Source of the DNA: Misgurnus anguillicaudatus | Taxonomy: Eukaryota > Chordata > Actinopteri > Cypriniformes > Cobitidae | Length of the DNA: 64,000 nucleotides | Direction: 5' to 3' | NCBI RefSeq assembly: GCF_027580225.2 | Contig: NW_027395283.1 | Coordinates: 7,568,501 to 7,632,500 of the forward strand | In this document: one piece after another, positions 55,567-64,000 of the stretch | Position numbering within the stretch: the first letter of the stretch is position 1 | Layout of the letters: every line of letters starts with the position of its first letter | Notes under the pieces: generated by a model | Told to the model about the DNA's origin: nothing | Database searches by the model: none | What the model saw: only the letters and a program-made list of their open reading frames with translations | Position numbers and translations under genes: made by a program

Positions 55567-56171
55567 TAGATGTCATGTTTTGGTGCAATCGGATGAAACA
55601 ACAAGGAATGGAGAGACTGGGTTGTGGACTGGATTGCGTATCCATTGACTGCAGGAGGCACAAGTTATGCATATGGATGTCTCTGCTCATTCACTTCAAT
55701 GGCGCGGGGGCGTGACGATCTCTTCTCATTACAGATAATCAGGTAACATTAGAAAGACGGTCCCTCTCCTACTTCTCATACAGTTTACACCGAATGACAA
55801 TATATGTTTTCGATTTCACTTACATCATTTAAAAGCTGACATTCCAAGCATTATGTAGACATTTATCCTTTGTTTATATAACATGTATTCGTGAAGTTAC
55901 AGTTAATTTTCTGACGCGTTTCTGAAATGACTTCACTGAGGGAGAGAGAACAAAACGCGCATCATGTTTATTTTCTTAATTTTGCGAAAAGCACAACATT
56001 CTGTTTTTATTGGGAGTGGACAGAAAAAAAACTAGACACTTTAAAGTTTAAATGATGTATAAATCATATCTGTATGTCCAAAATCAGCAGAGTTATCTAA
56101 GTCTCTTTACGGAGTGATTAAAAAATAAAGAGTTGGCGGCGCCCGCGCCGCAGCCGACCCCAGAGTGTTAA

Positions 56172-57289
56172 TGCTGTAGTCGATCTTTGTAGGGGCCGTA
56201 ATACACTTGTATCCACTCCACGTTTTACAATCTGCTTAGAGTTGAGAGATCTCTCAATGTTTCCCGTGCCGCTCAGGTGAGCAAGCGGAGATCTCGCGGT
56301 GCTTCCCGTGTTGTTAGCGCAGAGAGCAACACTGCTCTGATGACGTGGCAGACGTGCGACAGTGGTCCAGAAAGATGGAATACATGAGGCAAGAGGATCC
56401 GGCTGGTGGTAAACAAACATTCGTCGAAAACTTCTGTGGATGTAGCGTCCGCTAGTTCACTTGCTTTGGTCCGGACCAAATATTTTTATTTATTTTTATT
56501 TTTGGTGCGGTTCGCATTCACACTGCCCTTTTTGCTAGTGAACCAAAATTTGTGACAAAACCACATGTGTATTAAGGTCATTCATTCATTGGACAGAAAT
56601 TATCAGGTGGGGAAAAGCAGGAAGAACAAAATAATGGAGATAATTCATAATGCAATATTTGTTCTGTTACTGATTTGGTGTTATCAGCAGGTAAACCAAA
56701 ATACCGACACTATATTGAGAAGCACACAATTTAATGTCATCTAAACGATATTATATTATTATATATTATATATATTTTGCAAAGAAAGCATATACAGCGT
56801 GTTCTGACGGTTGCGCTGTGCAGAAGATGTGTCAGGTATAAAGTTATCAGGCTTTTGCGCCGCACAGATAGAGAGATGCGCTGTATACGTGGCTTTCATT
56901 ATTCATACAAATATAGCTATTCAGATTGTTCAAACATAATTATTTCAGTCCCTCCAGGATTTGGCAATTTATTTTTGTGATTTTTGCGATCAACATAATA
57001 ATTTTGTGGCAGTAATTTCCAGATATTTGCCCAAAAATATATATTTTTTTCTCCAATTAAGATACCAATGCTTGTATAATATTACATTAGAAGTTCTCAC
57101 GTAATTAAATAATTAAGTAAACAGTCAGTGACAGAGAAACAAAATTAAATACAACCTCAAGATACAGATACACTGTTTGTTTGTTTTTATTAAACTAGAC
57201 AGCTGTCATACAGTGGTTTGCCAAGATGATTTAAGGAAAATGTTATTAAAATAATTAACCACTTCAGCCGCATAAATATTTGATAAATG
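56172..57289. other. Intronic NLR-B, degraded repeats only
   Basis: The block 56455-56545 (ggtccggaccaaa, ggtgcggttcgcattcacac) resembles 60340-60500, and agtccctccaggatttggc at 56947 resembles a hAT end with no partner. No exon found. Confidence 0.4.
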
Positions 57290-57297
57290 TTTGATAT

Positions 57298-57971
57298 CAG
57301 GCTTGTGCACAATTCAGAATTGAATTGAGAATGACTCCTAAATTCCAATTCAATTCTTGAATTTGAATTGAATTTGAATTGATGTCAAAAACAGGATCTA
57401 GAATTACAATTCGAATTTGAATTAAAGGAAGCAGAATTGCAATTCAATAGAAATTCAAAGAAATTCATATACATATTATACAGTAAGTGAAGTGTTAAAA
57501 ATGAAGCTTTCAGTATATGTCAGATGTGATTGCATTACATATTCTATAAATTATATTAGTTTGAACTACTTGTACAGATTACATTAACAGGAAATGTTTT
57601 CCCCCAGCAATTAATGTTAAAAACTCTAGTCACATAACAAATAATTAAGTTAGATTTTTTTGTAATTGTAATTTTGTGGAACACGATGGAACATGACTTC
57701 ATTCCCCAGAATGCTTTACTTAAACCAAGTATTTGGAATGGTTGCCAAACAATTTTCCAAAGTAACTTTCCTAACACTGAATGTATGTGAGATTCTTTCT
57801 GTTGTGTGACTGTGGAATTTATTTGAATTGCCATGAATTAAATTCCACTTCCTGTCATTACAATTCCAATTCCAATTCAACTTCCTGTAGGGCGGAGTCA
57901 ATTCAATTCAAATTCCAATTCATGAATTGAATGGAGGCCAATTCTGAAATTCTGAATTGTGCACAAGCCTG
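57298..57971. mobile_element. Non-autonomous hAT made of GAATT-rich sequence
   Basis: The ends CAGGCTTGTGCACAATTCAG and its inverse are flanked by the exact 8-bp duplication TTTGATAT (57290-57297, 57972-57979). The subterminal regions are dense in gaattgaatt/aattcaaatt motifs in both orientations. No coding. Confidence 0.93.
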
Positions 57972-58311
57972 TTTGATATTAATGAGAACATATGAATCAA
58001 TCCTTATCGCCAACACTGAGAGAAGTGCGTTGCGTAATCTTGTTTTTTTACGGTTGCTTTTTAAAAAGTTTGAAAATTACTTACCTACAGTAAAGCACAA
58101 TAGCCACAAGTCCAAAACTACATTTTCCCTATAATGTGTGTTTACTTTGTGTGTTATTATTATGGGTGTATGTGACAGGACCGTTCAAGTTCAAAGCCTA
58201 AAAGGAAAAAGATCGGTCCTAACGCGCTGACAGCATGCACAAGTTTGCTAACGCTGAGATGAGATGGTAGTGGACAGATGCCTTTCTTTTGTGTTCCAAG
58301 TGACCAACAAC

Positions 58312-59454
58312 TTAAAGTGTGTGTTGCAGGTTAACCACCACTGTCGATTAATGGGTACATAAATCACTCAAGATATGTGTATAATTTTTAAAATGTCTCA
58401 AAAATGGTCTTAAAGACCACTTTTTTTACGTTTTTGATATTAACGTTTTTTTTAAAGCAATTCTGCGACGACGTCACGTTGGGGAGAAGTGGAGAAAGAC
58501 TCAGCCAGAGCCATAGAGATAGATGAGACATTTATTGCTGTTTAATACTTACGTATATAATTTGGAAATCATATATACATCGTAGGATATATATAATGTG
58601 TTATACTGCAAAGTTACCTTGCTAATTATTATTTATGATATATGTGGAGATAAATAAAACTTCGCAAATCTGCTGATTTGATCCATTCATGTCATGACCA
58701 CCAGGCTAGAGATTTTAAACATCCTTAATCCACACTTACTAGTCTATCAAATAATATCTCAAATATATTGTTTTGTGAAATAAAAGGATGCTTTGTTATA
58801 TTGTTTATGCGATTATAACGAATCACACGATCATTTTATATGCAGCAGCAGTCAGCAGCTGCAGCATACTCGGATCCGACCGCATACATACTGTAATAAA
58901 CAGGCGTTCGGCGGCTTTTTACATCACGACAGACTATGCCATTTGAGGAGGAACCGCTCATTGATCACCGTATTTTTATAAATCCTGTACATGTTTGGAC
59001 CTGCCGAACAGGTTGAGCACTTTTATATACTTTGTTGAGCAGAAAGGCTGCACAGTTTGACCAGCGGGCTGCGGGAACCGGCGCACATCACGCAGCCACA
59101 CGGTGTTGCTAATATAACTCGAAATGTATTGCTATTATCAGGTCGGCCCACCGGGAAAGTCCTGACTCTCTCGATTGCCATTCCGCTACTGGCTGTAAGA
59201 AAGTGAGTGCGTTTGGGTCGCTGGTACCCGCGAACAGACGTGACGTGCTTCACTCACCTTCCAGGATTAGAGACATGCTGCCAAAACCGTTTGTGCTGAA
59301 GATCGCATAAAGTTACACCCATTTCAGGCAGGATCATGGACCCCCTCAAGCCAGCATGCACGAGTATGTTAATTGTTTGTTTACTTTCTACACGAAGATA
59401 TGCTAACGTTATGCTATCTGGCTGTCTGCCTATCTCTCTATACTAGCCTACCCA

Positions 59455-59499
<45 letters not shown>

Positions 59500-59774
59500 A
59501 ATCTGCGCTATCAGAACTGTACTTTACTCGTCTTTCTATAGTCATTCTCAATGCTCTCAAGGCGGCTTTGGTCAATTCTCTCCCCAGCGTGACGTCATAC
59601 AGTGCGTTGTGGGGGAAAGGAGAATCATTGCAAATTGCTGTACTTTTTCATACTTTTTTGGGTTTTGTGATACCCAACAACATAAAATACAATGGATAAC
59701 AGTTTAAATGTTTATTATCAACAAGCAAATTGCACAAATTCGTTGAAAAATTTTACCTGCAAAACGCCCTTTAA
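58312..59774. mobile_element. TTAA-target element
   Basis: The left end TTAAAGTGTGTGTTGCAGGT and the right end (inverse TTAAAGGGCGTTTTGCAGGT) are imperfect inverted repeats with TTAA. It is about 1.46 kb. Several minus-strand stretches are open but unrecognised. A CTGT microsatellite is included. Confidence 0.65.
59455..59499. repeat. (CTGT)n microsatellite
   Basis: Eleven tetranucleotide units inside the TTAA element. Confidence 0.97.
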
Positions 59775-60299
59775 TATAAGGTTAAGGACTAAAAAACAGT
59801 AAATTGAAATGCATTATGAGACTGCTTCACCCAGTTTTTGTAATTTATGTGAGACAGCAGGTGTGACACACAGCTCACACAGACCTTTCATGTATGTATT
59901 CTCATGAAAAGAATTCATTATACTAGTGCACAAGGAGATTTTGATTGACTGTTGTTTGTGGGGCGCAGTGTTGCTGGTGATGGGGTGCAGGGTGCTGGAG
60001 AGAGATTGAAGTAAAATAAAGCTAGAAATGTTTACCAAGTTGTCTAACTCTGTATCAAAGAATATTAGATATTTTATAAAAAATATAATAAGACATTTTA
60101 AATTACTGCTATTATTTTGCCATGAAATAAATAATGCAGGTTGGCAAGACATTTCTTTTGATTTTGCGTTTTGTTCCGGAATCGCGGAAAAGTTAAGTTA
60201 CGCAGATTTAGATGCGCTGTTTGTATGCATAATATTCTGCTATTACAATAAAGGTATTCAAAATCATTGCCGTACAGTATATGCACGACATTAACTGCT

Positions 60300-60512
60300 T
60301 GATAGGGCGTCTCCCACTATAACCGTACCAGAGTTCGTTTGGAACCGGACCGAGACCACCTCTTCAGCTGGGTCTTGGTGCGGTTGTTTGGTCCGCACCA
60401 GAGTTCGATTGCTGTATTCACAACTGCCCAAAAGGTCCGCACCAAGGGGGGAAACAAACTTGAGTTCGATTCAATCGAACCAAACAAGGCAGGTGTGAAT
60501 ACACCCTTAGTT
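60300..60512. mobile_element. Degraded fold-back repeat
   Basis: Repeated gtccgcaccagagttcg-like and ggttcgattgaatc-like motifs in both orientations, ending ggcaggtgtgaatacaccc, resemble a fish MITE. A related piece is at 56455. No left terminus was identified. Confidence 0.4.
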
Positions 60513-61622
60513 AGGAGATTAAAGTTGTTTTTACAAACATACCTCACAAAAACATTACAGGCATCTAACAAAACAATGTGTATTAAAGGCTCCTTTAACA
60601 GGGACTTTTATTTTGAAGTCTGGACCTGTTGCCCTTCTGCCGATCCTGAACAGTGTAATTAGTTGAGCTGCCGCTATCTGTGGTCTCTGTGTGAACTGTG
60701 TAAGCTATCATCCAAATAATGTAAACTTCTGTTTGTTGAAGGTGATTGCTGCGTATGTAACATCAAGATGTTAGTCACTGACCTCAAAGTAAGCCTTTTG
60801 TGATTTTATCGCTGCTAAATGCGGACATGCCCGACTTGCCCTGTAGTAATCTTTCTGTTATATTAAAAGTGTTAATATAATTTTCTTATTATTATTATTC
60901 GTTCTGTATTGAGCTGCAGATCAGTATTATGGGTTTCTGATGATAACTTCTCTGAATCTATCTATTCATTATTTTTATTGTTTATTATTTTTCAGACTAT
61001 GTTCATCTTTGAATATGCATCTGTGGTCCATCCCTTTACCATCAATACAAACTGTTAAACTGAACTCCTGTCTCCTCATTATCAATGCTCTGACCAACAC
61101 TCAGGAGGGTTTACTCGTCCGATACGAAATCAGAACCTAACAGTCTAAAAGCCTTCCTAACACAATGCACTGATATATTTAAAGATCTGTCATCTGTTTC
61201 CCCCATTTTCACCAGTTACTTTTGGACTGCATTACTCATCATCATCATCATACCATATAAACTCTATCTGTTTCCCCATTGATCTATGTTGTATTTAGTT
61301 TGTTTTGCTGCCTGTCTGTTGATTTCTTGTATTATAATTAAAGGTTTATCATTGTGATTCATTCTCTGAGTCTCAGTCATCTCTTTCTGCAAACACGCCT
61401 AACATCAGTGCAGCTGTTTTTAGTTACGGCAGCTCAAACACACATTTTAGTCTGAGTCTAGACTTAAACCCTGTCTGAGAGATCACCCCTAAAAGTTCTG
61501 CTTTTGAGATTGACTGATGATTTATATACAACATTAGGAAAATGAAACACTTGATAATCTCTTCTTATGAATCTTATGAATAATTTAGTGTAATTAATAT
61601 TTGAACTGTTAGTTTTACTTAC
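60513..61622 (-). other. Start of the 11.6-kb NLR-B intron, no feature
   Basis: This is the intron following the NACHT exon on the minus strand. Only short chance frames are present. The plus-strand block around 61320-61380 (attataattaaagg then gattcattctctgagtctc) has an LTR-end look, but no partner LTR is seen. Confidence 0.4.
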
Positions 61623-63392
61623 TGTAGGTTTTTGGTTTCTTTAATCAGAGGCTGCAGTCTCACAAGAACTTCATCTGCTGTATTTTTATCTCCAATAAAT
61701 GGTTTTAGATAAAGTTCATCCAAATGCTGCTCAGACGTTAACAACACAAACACTAAAGCTGCCCACTGTGAAGAGGAGAGTTTGTCGTATCCTACTGATG
61801 AAGATGTCACATAATGTTGAATCTCCTGCAGCAGTGAATCATCACCCAGTTCATTCAGACAGTGAATCAGATTGATGGATTTCTCTGGAGACTCATTCAT
61901 CTTCTCTTTAATGTACTCAACAGTTTTCTCTTTCTTGTATGAGCATCTTCTCATCTGTGTCAGTAGATCCTGTAAGAGAATCTGATTGGACTCCAGAGAA
62001 AGACCCAGAAGAAAACGCAGGAAAAGATCCAGATGTCCATTCTTACTTCGTAAAGATTCATATACAGCTCGATGATGTAACTCAAATAATGAATCCTCTT
62101 CTGAATTTATAGAAAACCAAACTGATTTAAACAAATTTATTTTGTTGTCTGTGAAGGAGATGTGAGCATAAAGAGCTGCTAGATGTTCCTGGATACTGAG
62201 ATGAACAAAGCAGTAAACTTTCCCCTGATACAAACCAAACTCCTCTCTGAAGATCTGAGTACACAATCCTGAGTACACTGATGCTTCTGCTACATCAATG
62301 CCACACTCTCTCAGGTCTTCATCATAGAAGATCAGATTGCCTTTCACAAGCTGCTCAAAAGCCAGTTTCCCCAGTTTGAAGATCATGTCTTCATCTTTCT
62401 TCTCATAGTCCTTCTGATTTTTGATGTTTGTCTGAATGATCAGGAAGTGTGTGTACATTTGAGTGAGAGTCTTGGGGATCTCTCTTCTCTCTGCTTCACT
62501 CAACATTCTCTCTAGAACAGTGACTGAAATCCAGCAGAAGACTGGGATGTGACACATGATGTAGAGACTCCTGGATGACTTCAGGTGTGAGATGATTCTG
62601 TAGGCCATCCACTCATCACTGATTCTCTTCCTGAAGTATTCCTCCTTCTGTGGATCAGTGAATCCTCGTACCTCTGTGACTCGATCAACACACTCAGAGG
62701 GGATGAGATCAGCTGCTGCTGGTCTGGAGGTGATCCAGATGAGAGCAGAAGGAAACAGATTCCCCTTGATGAGGTTTGTCAGCATCACGTCCACTGAGGT
62801 TGATTCACTTACATCACACAATCTCACACTGCTGTGAAAATCCAGAGACAGACGACACTCATCCAAACCATCAAAGATGAACAACACTTTATATTCATCA
62901 CTGAAGATTTCCATTTCTTTTGTCTGTGGGAAGAAAAGATGAAGAAGATCTAAAAGACTGAGTGTTTTGTTCTTCATCAAATTGATCTCTCTGAAAGGAA
63001 GTGGAAATATGAGGTGGACGTCCTGATTCTCTTTCTCTTCAGCCCAGTCCAGAATGAACTTCTGTACAGAGACTGTTTTTCCAATGCCAGCGACTCCCTT
63101 TGTCAGCACACTTCTGATGTGTTTGTCTTGTTCAGGTAAAGGTTTAAAGATGTCATTACATTTGATTGGTGTCTCCTCTGTTGTTGTTCTTCTGGATTGT
63201 GTCTCAATTTGTCTCACCTCATGTTCATTACTGATCTCTCCACTTTCACTCTCTGTGATGTAGAGCTCTGTGTAGATCTCATTCAGTAGTGTTGGGTTTC
63301 TCTTATTTGATGTTACTTCATACAAACACTCAAACTTCTTCCTCAGATTTGATCTGAATGTGTTCAGGACTTCAGCAAGATCAGAGTCATGA
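61623..63392 (-). CDS. NLR-B FISNA-NACHT exon (NLRC3-like fish NLR)
   Basis: This is a 1770-bp phase 2-2 exon between a TTTACAG acceptor (63393-63399) and CTACA|GTAAGT (61622). It has the same order as NLR-A: FISNA ([14 protein letters not shown]), Walker A GVAGIGKT, Walker [23 protein letters not shown], then NACHT-associated helices. Roughly the first 400 residues differ from NLR-A at only a handful of positions (for example, EWMAYR against ESLSDQ), whereas the last 170 diverge clearly. The open frame, intact motifs and three in-phase LRR exons make NLR-B the better candidate for a working gene. Confidence 0.93.
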
Positions 63393-63573
63393 CTGTAAAT
63401 TAATGATTAATATATCAGATTATTACACAAATACCTGTAAGAGTAAAAATGTATAGAACAAAATGTTTGTATCATAAGACACAGGACTTTTAATGGTTTG
63501 TAAAATGTTACATTTATGCAAAATAGAAAAAGTCAACATTTACTACTAAATAAAATAAAATCCTATAATTCAC

Positions 63574-63666
63574 CTGAAATGAGGACTCATGTTTTCATTG
63601 AAGTCTTGTGGTTGATTCTCAGATTGTTCAATCTTCCTCCTCTTACAGTCAGGTTCTGTTATTCGT
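63574..63666 (-). CDS. NLR-B linker exon before FISNA-NACHT
   Basis: This is a 93-bp phase 2-2 exon between CCATCCAG (63667-63674) and CAG|GTGAAT (63573). It encodes RITEPDCKRRKIEQSENQP then FNENMSPHF, the twin of the NLR-A exon at 21940. The intron to the NACHT exon is only 181 bp, against 1.56 kb in NLR-A, where a TTAA element was added. Exons further 5' lie beyond the window. Confidence 0.9.
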
Positions 63667-63674
63667 CTGGATGG

Positions 63675-64000
63675 CAAGAAGGAGAATCAAGAATTTCTCT
63701 ACACTTTAATATTAGTGGAATTTTCACATAACTTTGTTTTGGACAATTTCACCAAAGCGGATAAAGGGAAGATTTTGAAGGTAAGTAATATCCTAAATTG
63801 GCGCCGCCCGGTTCAGGTAACTAACAACTAGATTACAGTTTTATGACTGCTAAAAATCATATTATGCTTTGTGTGTGCGCTTAATGGAACCCCGAAAGTC
63901 TAAGCATTACAACGATGTGCCGCATGACCGTATATTTTGAAGATTTAATGCTTCAAAGTTACAATGACGTTTATGCAGCCACACATGCAAGGGAGGGGGT
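63675..64000 (-). other. NLR-B upstream intron, no exon seen
   Basis: No repeat-exon cassette or first exon like those of NLR-A is visible before the window ends. The 5' part of NLR-B must lie to the right. Confidence 0.5.

Larger units (their letters stand above)
54122..56171. mobile_element. TTAA-target element with microsatellites and tandem duplication
   Basis: The left end TTAACCCTCTGGGGTC and the right end (inverse TTAACACTCTGGGGTC) are matching inverted repeats with TTAA. The interior has an AT microsatellite, a GATA microsatellite and two copies of a 165-bp unit. No transposase is recognised, and the GC-rich block at 56139-56160 adjoins the right end. Confidence 0.65.

Noticed and set aside
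56940..57000. hAT end with cagtccctccaggattt
   Set aside because: Only one terminus and no matching inverse within several kilobases, so too little to call an element.
1..64000. tRNA, rRNA or other structural RNA genes
   Set aside because: No cloverleaf, rRNA core or tRNA-derived SINE head was recognised by eye. A covariance-model scan was not possible here.

Overview
The window looks like nuclear DNA of a teleost fish, most likely a cyprinid such as a Danio or carp relative. Two things point there. It holds exons of the fish-specific FISNA-NACHT NLR (NLRC3-like) family, and its repeat load is dominated by DNA transposons (hAT, Tc1, TTAA-target elements, Harbinger-type MITEs) with L2 LINEs and a DIRS element. 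Nothing suggests a prokaryotic or organellar origin. The species cannot be named from this sequence.

Host genes: two NLR genes lie on the minus strand. NLR-A starts at 40712 (start-codon exon). It has three visible copies of a short N-terminal repeat exon (39716-39631 damaged, 33936-33823, 32908-32789), a linker exon (22032-21940) and a 1.78-kb FISNA-NACHT exon (20376-18595). No LRR exon was found left of it. NLR-B has the matching linker exon (63666-63574), a FISNA-NACHT exon (63392-61623) and three LRR exons (50050-49877, 47701-47528, 46066-45902) after an 11.6-kb intron full of repeats. All NLR-A junctions except the damaged exon 2, and all NLR-B junctions assigned here, use the same phase (phase 2), so exons can be gained or lost without breaking the frame. 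A decayed Ig-like exon with a transmembrane-like exon lies on the plus strand near 43.3-43.7 kb, beside a Gypsy integrase scrap.

Mobile DNA, left to right: a TTAA MITE containing a hAT (0.2-1.8 kb); a MITE split by an L2 (A) that was itself hit by two more L2s of the same family, B at 3294-8396 and C at 9172-12769, each with a clear target-site duplication; a Tc1 element (14.0-15.7 kb); nested TTAA elements (16.5-18.1 kb); TTAA elements and MITEs in the introns of NLR-A; a DIRS retrotransposon lacking its RT (27.2-30.6 kb); a hAT stack in which one hAT landed inside the terminal repeat of another (34.1-39.6 kb); MITEs between the LRR exons of NLR-B; a broken L2 (D) at 51.6-54.1 kb; and further TTAA and hAT elements to 59.8 kb. 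L2-B has an uninterrupted 1007-residue endonuclease/RT frame.

The signals that most deserve a second look are: a four-unit tandem array of strong hairpins (about 129-bp period) in the 3' region of all three full-length-tailed L2 copies; tandem amplification of an NLR exon cassette; two 'empty site' comparisons between duplicated NLR segments that date TTAA insertions after the duplications; a patchwork of very high and lower identity between the two NACHT exons; and one hairpin module shared by three otherwise different elements. I did not find a convincing wholly new gene system. The novelty here is mostly in repeat architecture and NLR exon evolution.
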